This document shows, one piece after another, positions 27,416-37,500 of a stretch of 64,000 bases of DNA. The notes below the pieces were generated by a model. The model was given only the letters and a program-made list of their open reading frames with translations, was not told the origin of the DNA and did not search any database. Every line of letters begins with the position of its first letter. Positions within the stretch are counted from its first letter, which is position 1. The DNA is taken from NCBI GenBank assembly GCA_012960535.1, contig DUBB01000027.1, positions 1 through 64,000 on the forward strand, written 5' to 3'. The DNA comes from Gammaproteobacteria bacterium. Lineage in GTDB: Bacteria; Pseudomonadota; Gammaproteobacteria; Pseudomonadales; Azotimanducaceae. The position numbers and the translations under genes are program-made.

Positions 27416-28609
27416 ATGACCCAGAAAAGAGATGCGGCAATTGTTGGAATTCATGAATATCCTAGCCGGGATGTTGAAGGTGAAGTTAGTCCCTTGCAGA
27501 TCAAGGCTGAATCAGCAGCGCGTGCCCTGGAGGATGCGGGTTTAAACTGGTCGGATGTGGATGGGATCTATGATGCGGGAGAAGGTGGCGGCATGGGAGG
27601 ACTTACCATTGCTGAATATTTTGGTCTGCATCCCAGTGTTATTGATACAACAAGCGTCGGAGGAAGCTCTTACGAATTTCATGCGGCCCATGCTAAGCGG
27701 GACATAGCGGCCGGTAAGTGCAGAGTGGCCTTACTCACATATGGATCTACCGCTCACAGCAATGCCCGTGCTATTGGTGTGGGAGGGCGAGGCGGCGCCT
27801 CTATGCACCCTGCGGAGAACATGGATGCTTTTGCCGGGATGACGTTGATTGCAAATTATGCGATGGTCGCGCATCGACACATGCATAATTATGGTACAAC
27901 CAGTGAGCAGTTAGCAGAGATATCCATAGCGACGCGACTACATGCCATGCGCAATCCAGAGGCCGTAAAAGCAATGGAGGATCTGGAATTCCTGGATATC
28001 AGAGAGACGACCATTGAGGATGTGGTGAATTCGAGGATGATCGCTGATCCTCTGCATCTACTGGAATGTTGCATGATTTCAGATGGCGGTGGTGCGGTGG
28101 TCATAGCAGCACCTGAAATTGCCAGGGACTGCAGGAAATCTCCAGTTTGGATTCTCGGTAGCGGTGAAGCGACAAAATATCCAACGCGTGGTGGTGATAT
28201 TACCAGTAGCGCAGCAACTCAATCAGGGCCCCAGGCCTATGGTGAGGCTGGGGTTACAGCGGCAGAGATGGATATAGCGATGATATACGATTCCTTCAGT
28301 ATCACCGTCTTGACGTTGCTGGAAGACCTTGGTTTTTGCCGGAAAGGTGAAGGTGGAGGCTGGGCTCAGGGCGGTAGACTGCGTTTTGACAGGCCCTCTG
28401 ATGGCCCGGCATTGAACACTGATGGTGGCGGGTTATCATCCAATCATCCTGGTATGCGCGGGATCTTTCTGTTGATAGAGGCTGCCAGACAATTGCGTGG
28501 CGAATCCTGTTCGCAGGTTGTTGATGCGAAGCTTGCAGTGGCTCATGGCAATGGTGGTATGCTGGGTAGTCGTCATTCTGCGGGAACGATTATTCTAGGG
28601 AGAGACTAA
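27416..28609 (+). CDS. thiolase-like protein of the SCP2/Ltp type
   Basis: 397 residues with the overall thiolase fold (start RDAAIVGIHEYPSRD, late AHGNGGMLGSRHSAGT). In active thiolases the nucleophile is Cys in a motif like GACASG; the matching stretch here is DTTSVGGSSYEFHAA, with no Cys. Ltp2-type retro-aldolases also lack this Cys and work with a DUF35 partner, which is the very next gene (TAATG overlap). Thus an aldol-lyase of side-chain degradation is more likely than a thiolase, but this is inference. AGGAAATAG before the ATG is the ribosome binding site. Confidence 0.75.
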   Translation: MTQKRDAAIVGIHEYPSRDVEGEVSPLQIKAESAARALEDAGLNWSDVDGIYDAGEGGGMGGLTIAEYFGLHPSVIDTTSVGGSSYEFHAAHAKRDIAAGKCRVALLTYGSTAHSNARAIGVGGRGGASMHPAENMDAFAGMTLIANYAMVAHRHMHNYGTTSEQLAEISIATRLHAMRNPEAVKAMEDLEFLDIRETTIEDVVNSRMIADPLHLLECCMISDGGGAVVIAAPEIARDCRKSPVWILGSGEATKYPTRGGDITSSAATQSGPQAYGEAGVTAAEMDIAMIYDSFSITVLTLLEDLGFCRKGEGGGWAQGGRLRFDRPSDGPALNTDGGGLSSNHPGMRGIFLLIEAARQLRGESCSQVVDAKLAVAHGNGGMLGSRHSAGTIILGRD

Positions 28610-29028
28610 TGAATGAACCAGTAAGGCCTTTGCCAAGAGCGGATGAATTCGATACCCGAGAATTCTGGGAAGGAACGAAACAGCGGGAATTTAGATACCA
28701 GCAATGTAATCATTGTGATGAAGTGGTGTTTTACCCCAGGCGTCACTGTACCGGTTGCACCGAAGGTGAGCTGGTTTGGAAAGTATCAGCCGGGAAAGGA
28801 ACGGTATATACCTTCAGTGTCGTCAGGCAGAGTTATCACCCGTTTTTTAGAAGCAGGGTGCCTTATGCGGTCGCCTGGATCGATCTGGAAGAAGGCCCAC
28901 GTATATTGAGCAACATAGTGGGCGTAGACGATCCTCTATCGGAAGTATCCATAGGAATGGCGGTGCAAGTAGAATGGGAAGAGCATGAGAATGTGAATAT
29001 CCCCCTGTTTAAACCCATAGAAGATTAA
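28609..29028 (+). CDS. DUF35 OB-fold/zinc-ribbon protein, partner of the thiolase-like gene
   Basis: 139 residues: an N-terminal zinc ribbon with Cys pairs CNHCDEVVFYPRRHCTGC, then an OB-fold (GTVYTFSVVRQSYHPFF). DUF35 proteins bind acyl-CoA thiolases or aldolases and are required for their stability or activity, and the ATG overlaps the upstream stop by one base, implying a fixed stoichiometry. Acts in the cytoplasm. Confidence 0.85.
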   Translation: MNEPVRPLPRADEFDTREFWEGTKQREFRYQQCNHCDEVVFYPRRHCTGCTEGELVWKVSAGKGTVYTFSVVRQSYHPFFRSRVPYAVAWIDLEEGPRILSNIVGVDDPLSEVSIGMAVQVEWEEHENVNIPLFKPIED

Positions 29029-29062
29029 GCTGAATTACAGCCGGGTTGCTAACAGGGAATAA

Positions 29063-29491
29063 TCAGCCCCTGGGCAGGATTACTGTTGCAGTACCAAATA
29101 CCCGGGTTTCAGATTTGTCATTGGTGACCGTCAGGTCGATTTCAATCGTTGATTTGTCTTCATCTATATCTGTGACAACACCATTAACCGTGTAAACCTG
29201 GTCAGCCATTACCGGTGCTCTGAATATAGTATCGATGCTCTTAATTTCTGCGCATTGAGCCCACTGGTGGATCATTGCAACCAGATATGCCTGGCTGAGT
29301 ACGCCTGGAATCATAGCCCCGGGCAGGCCCTCTTTTTTGGCACCTTCATGATTGGTGAAACGCGGTGCGTGCCAGCCAATTAGGTGGGCAAATTTTGCTC
29401 CGGTTGTCAGTGTTGTATCTGGGGAAAAAGCAGGTAGTTCAGCACCAAATTCAACATCCGATAGCTTTTCTATTAGCGCTTCTTTTATCAT
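29063..29491 (-). CDS. MaoC-like hot-dog hydratase, C-terminal type
   Basis: 142 residues, hot-dog fold. Contains the C-terminal-type segment GWHAPRFTNHEGAKKEGLPG and PVMADQVYTVNGVVTDID. The classic hydratase-2 motif (G-D-x-N-P-x-H) is not intact, so activity may come from the pair as a whole. Overlaps the upstream MaoC gene by 4 bp (ATGA), which suggests a heterodimer. Convergent with the thiolase-like/DUF35 operon. Confidence 0.75.
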   Translation of the reverse strand: MIKEALIEKLSDVEFGAELPAFSPDTTLTTGAKFAHLIGWHAPRFTNHEGAKKEGLPGAMIPGVLSQAYLVAMIHQWAQCAEIKSIDTIFRAPVMADQVYTVNGVVTDIDEDKSTIEIDLTVTNDKSETRVFGTATVILPRG

Positions 29492-29928
29492 TTAGTTTTC
29501 TCCCTCATGACCATTCGGCTATCTGAATTAGCCAGGTGCTGGCGTTGCTTATCGTAAAATTCGATTCTTGCAACCACAAAAACCATGCGACCGGACCGGC
29601 CTGTTTTTGTATAAATATCATGCAAGTGTGTCTTGCCGGTAATGGTTTGGTCTGGTTTTATGGGAATCAGGCACTCAACACCCTTACCAGCATCCATACC
29701 AAAGCCAAATCGCGGGAAACCGTCAGGCAGCGAACGTCCTCCACTGAGGCAGGCTATAAAGGTGGGCGGGGCCTGGAAATTGGGGTGATCCGGGTCAAGG
29801 AATTTTGGATCTGTCTCGCCACACAGGCGGGCATATTCACTGGTTACTTTCGAATCGATGGTAAATTCTTTTTCATCAAAGTCCTTATTGAGGAATTGTT
29901 CTCTGAGAGCAAGGATATCGGTGTCCAT
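29488..29928 (-). CDS. MaoC N-terminal/FAS1-type dehydratase domain protein
   Basis: 146 residues of the MaoC_dehydrat_N family: EFTIDSKVTSEYARLCGE, then FIACLSGGRSLPDG and GKGVECLIPIKP. Members are the non-catalytic or partially catalytic half of a two-component hydratase. With the downstream partner it would form a double hot-dog like ChsH1/ChsH2 enoyl-CoA hydratase of sterol side-chain breakdown; HadA/HadB-type hydratases are an alternative. Confidence 0.72.
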   Translation of the reverse strand: MDTDILALREQFLNKDFDEKEFTIDSKVTSEYARLCGETDPKFLDPDHPNFQAPPTFIACLSGGRSLPDGFPRFGFGMDAGKGVECLIPIKPDQTITGKTHLHDIYTKTGRSGRMVFVVARIEFYDKQRQHLANSDSRMVMREKTK

Positions 29929-29935
29929 ATTTTTA

Positions 29936-30574
29936 CTACCTTCCTGAAGCTTTTAAGTTGACGGCCTCGAAGTCACCTTGTTGCAGCGCTTCTAAGAGTT
30001 GATTCATGTCGTGAACAGGTCTGCCAAAACGAGTTGCGCAGCGCCCCACGTGGCTGACGATATGCGAATCACTGCCACCGATACCCAGGTAGCCTTGAAT
30101 GCTGGCCTGGTCAATAGCGATCTGGTCCTCATCATCACGGCTACCGCCATTGTATATTTCAACAATCTGAACATCGGCGGGAATCCCCAGTTCTTCTGTA
30201 TGAGCAAACATGCCTACTCTGGGCCTGCCAGGGTGGCAGGGAGCGGCAATTGCACCATGTTCTTTAGCCGCCGCCAGCACGGTTGCCAGAGGCGTGTCGA
30301 TGCTTGAAAAGTCGAAACAGTCAGTCAATGCCTGGCTTACGCCAAAAACCAGGACATGGCCGTATTCAGTTTCAACTTCGCTGCCTTTCAGAATAACCAG
30401 GTTGTATTCGGTTGCAAGGCCGGAATAATCCGATTCGAAATCGAATTGCCGGTGCTCGGTGAGCACGAATCCGTCGATTGGGATTTGGCGCGCTTTAATC
30501 CATTGACAGTAGTTCTCAACTTTTGCCCGGCCATCGTCTGATTTTATTGAGTGGGTGTGTAAATCGAGTATCAC
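29936..30574 (-). CDS. PHP-domain metal-dependent phosphoesterase
   Basis: 212 residues with the PHP metal ligands: HTHSIKSDDG at the N-terminus, VLTEHR, and GGSDSH near the end, plus PCHPGRP. PHP proteins hydrolyse phosphate esters; substrates include histidinol phosphate, nucleotides and RNA. Nothing here identifies one. Eight bp before the MaoC genes on the same strand, so possibly in one transcript. Confidence 0.85.
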   Translation of the reverse strand: MILDLHTHSIKSDDGRAKVENYCQWIKARQIPIDGFVLTEHRQFDFESDYSGLATEYNLVILKGSEVETEYGHVLVFGVSQALTDCFDFSSIDTPLATVLAAAKEHGAIAAPCHPGRPRVGMFAHTEELGIPADVQIVEIYNGGSRDDEDQIAIDQASIQGYLGIGGSDSHIVSHVGRCATRFGRPVHDMNQLLEALQQGDFEAVNLKASGR

Positions 30575-30639
30575 TATGTGCTCTTAGTCATTTAGTTGGG
30601 TCAACCTGCCATAAGGCTGTGGTTCGCGCAAGTCCGCCA

Positions 30640-31224
30640 TTATACCGATAACTGCATAGATTGTGGGGAATAGGTTATTGCCGGAATTTCAGGGTGTGGT
30701 GAGGTTGATTCAGGCATTATTTGGTGCAACGACACCCTGGCACAGCCCTTGTCAATAATGATTTCGCCTAGCGTGCCTGGTCGAACTGACTGGTTTCTCG
30801 GTAGTATGGCTGACCCTGGATTGATAAAAAGCATATTGTGGTCGGCTAATAATATCTCGAAATGGGTATGTCCGAAGATCAAGATATCAGGAAGCTGGTT
30901 AAAATTCCTTCGTAAGTTTTTGTGAATAGTTCCAGCATCTTTCCGTGCAGGTGAAGGACACTGGTGTATCAGTCCTAATTGCAGACCCCCAAATTCCAGC
31001 ATCCAGTGATCACGTAATCTTGAATCCTCGAGTCCTTTATCGCCATTGCCTCTGGCGACAAAAGTAGGTGCTATATCACTCAAGGTATCGACCACATCAA
31101 GGGTATGAAGGTCCCCGGCATGCAGGATGCAGTCGCTTCCAGCCAGGAATTCCACAGCAGCTGGCCATAATTCCTTTACAGCACCAGGCATGTGAGTATC
31201 GGAAATCAAACCTATCCGGATCAT
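30640..31224 (-). CDS. metallophosphoesterase, YfcE/MJ0936-like
   Basis: 194 residues. Calcineurin-type motifs in order: SDTHMP, HAGDLH, GNGDKGL, HQCPSP, and GHTHFE near residue 117, the last being the GHTH signature. Cytoplasmic phosphodiesterase or phosphatase of small substrates. Two bp separate it from the prolyl oligopeptidase gene upstream. Confidence 0.88.
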   Translation of the reverse strand: MIRIGLISDTHMPGAVKELWPAAVEFLAGSDCILHAGDLHTLDVVDTLSDIAPTFVARGNGDKGLEDSRLRDHWMLEFGGLQLGLIHQCPSPARKDAGTIHKNLRRNFNQLPDILIFGHTHFEILLADHNMLFINPGSAILPRNQSVRPGTLGEIIIDKGCARVSLHQIMPESTSPHPEIPAITYSPQSMQLSV

Positions 31225-31225
31225 T

Positions 31226-33466
31226 TTATTTCCCTGCCTGTTCTGTTTTTACCGGTGGTAGCTGTTTCACGCCCATGTTGAATAGCGTAAAGGCAAACTG
31301 ATCAGCATATTTTTCCAGCGTTTTGCTAACCGGCGTGCCAGCACCATGCCCAGCCTGGGTCTCGATTCTTATTAAGGTGGGTGCGGGACTGGCCTGGGCT
31401 TGTTGCAGGGTTGCCGCGAACTTAAAAGAATGAGCGGGTACGACTCGATCATCGTGATCACCGGTGGTAATAAGCGTCGCCGGATACTCGGTACCACTGG
31501 TAATATTGTGCAGGGGAGAATAACTTTTTAGATACTGGAACATATCCGGGCTTTGCTCGGCGTGACCATAGTCATAGGCCCAGCCTGCGCCGGCCGTGAA
31601 GGTGTGATAGCGCAGCATATCCAGTACACCCACTGCCGGTAGAGCGACTTGCATGAGATCAGGTCGTTGGGTCATAACGGCACCGACCAGCAGACCGCCG
31701 TTGGACCGACCTGATATAGCGAGGAATTCTTTACTGGTATAGCCTCTTGCGATCAATACTTCGGCGGCGCTGATGAAATCGTCAAACACATTTTGTTTTT
31801 TCATCTGAATGCCCTGGTCGTGCCAGGCATTGCCATACTCGCCTCCGCCTCGCAGGTTAGCCACAGCGTAGATGCCGCCAAGAGATAGCCACAGGGCGTT
31901 GGCAGGATTGAAGGCGGGTGTGATACTGATATCGAAACCACCGTAACCGTATAAAATAGTGGGGTTGAGGCCGTCTCTGGTAAGGCTTTTCAGATGGGTG
32001 ATGGTCATCGGGATTCGAGTACCGTCTTTAGATACATAAAAAATCTGTTCAGAGACATATCTGCTGGGATCGAAATTAATAGACGAAGTGAAATAGAGGC
32101 TGGATTCGCCGTTGTCGGCATTAAAGCTGTAAATACTCGGTGGTGTTTTATAATTATTGAATCTGTAATACAGGGTTGTCTGGGTTTGCTTGCCAATAGG
32201 CAGGGAGGCTGACCCGGGTCCGGGTAGTACCACTTCGCGTATGAATGCACCACTGTAGTCGTACTGGTGGATGACCGACTGGGCATCTTTTAAGTAGTGA
32301 GCAAACAGATAACCTCCTGCCATGGACACCCGCAGTGGTTCGCTGGTTTCGGCTATGACCGTGTGCCAGGCACCTGGTTCTGGTGCATTCAGTGTCGTGC
32401 TGACCAGTTTCCCGTTGGCAGCGCCTCGATCAGTGAACAGGAAAAGCGTTTCACCGTCATTACCCAGCAGATAAGTGTCTGAATCGAAATCGTCCTGTAG
32501 TGTTACAGCAGTTGAAGGGTGTTGGTTCTTGTCCACGATACGCAGGTCATTACCTTTGGTGGTCATTGAGCTCTGAATACTCAGAAAACGATGGTCCTCT
32601 GTCAGATCGGCACTGACATACCGCCGCTTGCCGGAATCACTGCCGCCAAAGATCAGAACATCAGCGCTTTGATGGGTTCCTATCTGGTGGAAGTAGAGTC
32701 GATGGTCATCCACCTGCGCACTGAGCCTGCTGCCTTCAGGTTGTTTATAACTGGAGTAATAAAAGCCCTGGTCATTGAGCCAGGTGATCGCTGAAAATTT
32801 CACATCAGTGATGGGTGTCTCCAGCTGCTGCCTGGTTTCAACGTCAATTATGAAGATTTTATTCCAGTCGCTGCCTGCCTCGGAAATAGAATATGCCGCG
32901 AGTTCAGCGCTTTTTGAAAAAGCCAGTCCAGACAGTGCTGCGGTTCCGTCGTGGCTGAATTTGTTGGGATCCAGGAAGTTCTCGGTAATGCCATCTGTGC
33001 TGCGCCTTTGAACAACTGACTGGTCCTGTAGCCCGTTATTCTCATAAAAATATTCGAACTCGCCTTCGACGAAGGGCGCTGAAATGCGGCGATAGCGCCA
33101 CAGACTCTCCAGTCTTTGTTTTAGTTCCTGCCGATAGCTTATCTGCTTCAGGTAATTCGATGTAACTTCGTTCTGGCGGCTAACCCAGTCAGCGGTGTCC
33201 TTACTGAGGTCGTCTTCCAGCCAACGGTAAGGATCCGGTACTTTTACGCCGAAGTAGTCGTCCGTATGGTCTACTGTGGCTGAGTCTGGGTAACTGACCG
33301 GCAGCCTTTGAAGATTTTCTTCTGGTTGGCAGGCTATTAGACCCAACAGCAATGTCAGTAAGCTTAAATCTGATTTGCAGCTGGCCAATGCTGACTCGAT
33401 GCAAGTTATTCCTTTGCTTCGGGGTAATTCTTTTGGTGTCAGTAAATGTGTCCTAAATTGGGTCAT
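31226..33466 (-). CDS. prolyl oligopeptidase family (S9A), probably lipoprotein
   Basis: 746 residues. N-terminal seven-bladed propeller (starting around DPYRWLEDDLSKDTADWV), C-terminal hydrolase domain with the serine in SGRSNGGLLVG, Asp in GDHDDRVVPAHS, and His in AGHGAGTPVS. The ATG at 33466 overlaps the hydrolase stop upstream by one base (TGATG), supporting it, although the first 30 residues are poor for a signal peptide. A TTG start further in would give MASCKSDLSLLTLLLGLIAC, a clean lipoprotein signal ending LIAC. So it is likely a periplasmic or outer-membrane lipoprotein peptidase. Confidence 0.87.
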   Translation of the reverse strand: MTQFRTHLLTPKELPRSKGITCIESALASCKSDLSLLTLLLGLIACQPEENLQRLPVSYPDSATVDHTDDYFGVKVPDPYRWLEDDLSKDTADWVSRQNEVTSNYLKQISYRQELKQRLESLWRYRRISAPFVEGEFEYFYENNGLQDQSVVQRRSTDGITENFLDPNKFSHDGTAALSGLAFSKSAELAAYSISEAGSDWNKIFIIDVETRQQLETPITDVKFSAITWLNDQGFYYSSYKQPEGSRLSAQVDDHRLYFHQIGTHQSADVLIFGGSDSGKRRYVSADLTEDHRFLSIQSSMTTKGNDLRIVDKNQHPSTAVTLQDDFDSDTYLLGNDGETLFLFTDRGAANGKLVSTTLNAPEPGAWHTVIAETSEPLRVSMAGGYLFAHYLKDAQSVIHQYDYSGAFIREVVLPGPGSASLPIGKQTQTTLYYRFNNYKTPPSIYSFNADNGESSLYFTSSINFDPSRYVSEQIFYVSKDGTRIPMTITHLKSLTRDGLNPTILYGYGGFDISITPAFNPANALWLSLGGIYAVANLRGGGEYGNAWHDQGIQMKKQNVFDDFISAAEVLIARGYTSKEFLAISGRSNGGLLVGAVMTQRPDLMQVALPAVGVLDMLRYHTFTAGAGWAYDYGHAEQSPDMFQYLKSYSPLHNITSGTEYPATLITTGDHDDRVVPAHSFKFAATLQQAQASPAPTLIRIETQAGHGAGTPVSKTLEKYADQFAFTLFNMGVKQLPPVKTEQAGK

Positions 33467-34446
33467 CAGGACGGATCCATTAATTGTCTTAAGAATTTGT
33501 TGAATTGCGAAACGCACCAAGCAGTTCTATCGACAGTTGCTAGGTTTCCGGCGAATACGTGTTCGGCTTTGTCGCCGTCAATGGTTACTGGAATCAGTTG
33601 TTTTGGGTTGCCCCCCCACGATCTGAAAGCTCGCACCGCGGCTGACGCATCAATGGTTGGGTCATTTCGCATGTACATCAGGGCTAAAGGGGTTTTGTAA
33701 ATACTTAAACGCTGCTTGCGGAACCAGGCTACTACTTTTTGCATTTCGATTATGGCTTGAATGGGGTAGCGACTGGACCAGTATTTAGCGACCAGATCAT
33801 TCTCCGGCTGCCAGTGCCTTTCCTGCCCGAGAATCCACGGAATCCAGGTTTCAGACATTGGCAGGGTTAACAGGAAATCGAAACGTGATTTCACTTTGAA
33901 ATTCGGTGACATCAACAACAACGCCAGGATTTGAGCGGTTTCTTTCTGCAGGGTGGCCGCCGCCCAGGCTGCTAATGTTGCTCCAGTTGAAGTGCCGATA
34001 ATGATGATTTTGTGACCCAGTTGAGATGCTATGTCGTAACCGTTTACCACCGTTTGCAGCCACTCTTCTGCGCTTGCCTGCATGGGGTTTTCTGACAAGC
34101 CATGTCCAGCCAATCGGACTTCCACCAGGTTACCGTTAAAGTTATCGGCTAATTTCTCTGCCACTGGCGCCGTTTCCTGTCGGCACGCTGAAAAGCCATG
34201 AATGTGAAGAAAGGCATAGGGAGTTTTCTCCGGCTGCTGGCTGGAGGCAAACCTGATATGAGCCTCAGCTCCGGCGATGACATTGGCAACCTTCGCTTCG
34301 TCAGTCTCAAGCCAGTTTTTAAGGCTAGAAAGCGACAGGTCCGGTGGAACCGAAGAGGGCAATGAGCGTGCGTTCATTTTTGTCCCCGGCAGGAAGAAAA
34401 ACAGCCCTAACAGGATGGCCATAGAAACCAAAGCCATTGTAATCAC
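33466..34446 (-). CDS. membrane-anchored alpha/beta hydrolase
   Basis: 326 residues. N-terminal hydrophobic helix (MITMALVSMAILLGLFFFLP) anchors or exports the protein. The hydrolase core has HIHGFSACRQ, the nucleophile motif GTSTGA and a late His in KAEHVFAGN, with an Asp in MRNDPTID. Overlaps the oligopeptidase gene downstream by one base. Substrate unknown; similar proteins are esterases of the serine aminopeptidase (Hydrolase_4) group. Confidence 0.83.
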   Translation of the reverse strand: MITMALVSMAILLGLFFFLPGTKMNARSLPSSVPPDLSLSSLKNWLETDEAKVANVIAGAEAHIRFASSQQPEKTPYAFLHIHGFSACRQETAPVAEKLADNFNGNLVEVRLAGHGLSENPMQASAEEWLQTVVNGYDIASQLGHKIIIIGTSTGATLAAWAAATLQKETAQILALLLMSPNFKVKSRFDFLLTLPMSETWIPWILGQERHWQPENDLVAKYWSSRYPIQAIIEMQKVVAWFRKQRLSIYKTPLALMYMRNDPTIDASAAVRAFRSWGGNPKQLIPVTIDGDKAEHVFAGNLATVDRTAWCVSQFNKFLRQLMDPS

Positions 34447-34570
34447 GTGAACGTTTTCAGGCAGGGTGTGTGGATGTTGTCAGCAGTCAATTAGCTTACC
34501 TCTGAGTTTATTCTACATTGTTTCTTAATATAAGGTTTCTCTCTTATGTTCATTCTAGTAACATTCTCTG

Positions 34571-37500
34571 ATGCGTCTTCAAGCTATAAAACTATCTGGA
34601 TTTAAGTCTTTCGTTGACCCGACCACCGTTCCTTTTCCGACTAATCTTTGTGCGGTAGTGGGCCCAAATGGCTGTGGTAAGTCTAATATAATCGATGCCG
34701 TCAGGTGGGTTATGGGAGAAATATCGGCTAAGAACCTCAGGGGCGAGTCGATGACTGATGTTATCTTCAATGGTGCTAATACCAGAAAGCCAGTAGGCCA
34801 GGCGGTTATTGAATTGCAGTTTGATAACGCCGCTGGAAGGTTGACTGGAGAATACGCCGCTTATAGTGAAATTTCATTGAAACGACAGGTGAGTCGAGAT
34901 GGCCAATCCAGTTACTTTCTGAATGGGGTTAAATGTCGGCGAAAAGATATCACCAATATATTTCTGGGCACAGGGCTAGGCCCCAGGAGCTATTCGATTA
35001 TCGAGCAGGGTATGATCAGCCAGCTAATTGAGGCTAAACCAGAAGATCTCAGAGTCTATATTGAGGAAGCAGCAGGCATATCAAAATACAAAGAGCGGCG
35101 TAAAGAAACAGAGCGGCGAATCAGTCACACCAGAGATAATCTGGATCGATTGCACGATCTGCGTGAGGAGCTGCAGCGGCAGTTACATCACCTGGAGCGA
35201 CAGGCCAGAGCCGCGGAGAAATATACCGAATATAAACAGGAAGAAAGGACTGTTAAAGCGCAGTTACAAGGTTTGCGCTGGCAGGAACTGGACGCCCAGG
35301 CCAACAGGAAAAAAACAGGTGTTGATGAGTTGGAAACTGAACGGCAGGCGAGAATCGCCGAGCAGCGCAGCAGTGAAGCGGAGCTCGCGGAAAAACGTCA
35401 ATTGCAGCAACAGTTCTCTGATGATATAGACGAGGTACAGCGGAATTTCTATGATCAGGGTACTGATATCGCCCGGCTTGAAGAGATAATCCAGCATCAG
35501 TCTGAACGGGCAAAACAACTGAACAGTGATTCGACCCAGACCGACGCTGAACTTGTCCAGGTGCAGGCTAGCCTGCACAAGGATGAACAGCAGATGGCTT
35601 TGTTCACCAGCCAGCTAGAACAGTTGCAACCCCAACAGAAGCAATTGTCAGAATCTGAGCAACAGTCTCTGGATAAACTCGCTAGCACTGAATCTGAGGT
35701 CAGCCATTGTCAGCAGGAGTGGGAAACTTTCAATCGGGAAGTGGCTGAATGGCGTCAAGCGGGGGAAATACAGCAATCGAGAATCGCTCTGCTGGAAGAT
35801 TCGATAGAAAGAACCAATGTTCGATTACAGGTGCTGGCAGGTGATATCGAGCGGATATCGGGTCAGTCAACTGAGCAGGAAGTTGCCCCACTGGAAGCAA
35901 TGCTGTCGACGCAGGAAGATCAGTTGAAAAGAATTGAAGCAGAGATCTCCGAGCTTCTGCAGGCACTTAATCAGTGCAGAGTTGAAAATGAACAGAATGA
36001 TATTGCTTTGAATGAAAAGCGGCATCAACAGCAGAACCTGACGGGTCGGCTGGCTTCTCTGGAGGCGCTGCAGGAGGCGGCTCTGGGCCAGAGCGGAGAG
36101 GAGCATAGCTGGCTGGAATCTCAGGGGCTGGGAGAGAAAGCCAGATTGGCAGAAGTTCTCAAAGTCATCGATGGCTGGGAAACAGCGGTCGAAACCGTGC
36201 TGGGTGAAAACCTTCAGGCAATTGTCGTTGAGGATATTGAACCTCTGATCAGAGTTTCCGAAAGTTTACAGAAGGGTGCTGTAACGCTGCTTTCCGATTC
36301 TAAGGAGATCTCCAGGCAGGATAATCCCGACGCTCGCACGTTAGCTTCGGTAGTCGAGGCTTCAACGGATCTCGATGATTGGCTGGACAAGGTCTATCTT
36401 GCTGAGAGCCTTGAAACGGCACTCGATCTGAGTCGGTCGGTACCAGCAGGTTGTTCGGTTATCACCCGTTCAGGTCTCTGGTTGGGTCACAACTGGTTTC
36501 GACTCAGCCGTGACCATGATATGACCTCTGGTGTCCTGCAGCGGCAAACAGAGCTCTCAGCAATAAACTTTGAATTGCAGGATGTAAAGCAGGCAATATC
36601 GGCGCTTGAGGCAGAAGCGACAGGTGGCATGGAACTGTTGAAGCAGATCGAGCACGATCGCGAAGCTCAGCAAATGAGGCTGGCAGAACAACAGCGAACC
36701 TATGGAGAGACACGCGCCAGATTGACTGCCAGAAAAGCCCAGACGGAAAAGCTGGCAATTGATCTGGCCAGAGCTGAAGGCGAAGCCAAAGACAGTCAGG
36801 AACAGAAAAGGCTGGATCTGCAACAATTATCTGAGGCGCGTAACCTGCTACAGACGGCCATGGATGAGATGGAGGAAAACGAGATCCGTGAGACAGATAT
36901 TTCTGAACGGCGCGCTTCTGCCCTGAAGCAACTTGAAACCGTCAGAAAGTTGGCTCAAATGGATCGGGAAGCGAGTCATTCGCTTGCCTTGCAATGGCAG
37001 AACCTGACAGCGCAGATGGATTCGTTGCGGCAGGCCATGCAGCGGCTTAATGAGCAGTTGTCTTCTCTGGAACTACGCAGAACAGAGTTGCAGAAAACCC
37101 TGGGTGAGATGGAGGATCCGCGCAGCCAGCTTCAGGAAGAACTGGATGTAAAATTGAAGTTGCGATCAGAAATCCAGGGAGAACTTTCTGAAAGACGAAA
37201 ACGTATCGAGGAGATAGAGTTTGAGATACGTGCCATGGAACAGAAACGGTTGACTTTTGAGGCAGCCGTGGATTCGGTGAGGTCAACCTTAGAAGCAGCT
37301 AGATTGGAGTTCCAGACTTTGGATGTTAAGAGAACTGGCATCGAAGATCAGTTGCACTCAGAAGACACTGCGTTGGCGTCTGTGCTTGATGAGATGCCGG
37401 CAGATGCCAGTGAGGTTGAGTGGTCAGCACGTCTTACAAGAGCCGAAAATCGCATTCAGAGGCTGGGAGCCATCAATTTAGCTGCCATTGATGAGTTCAA

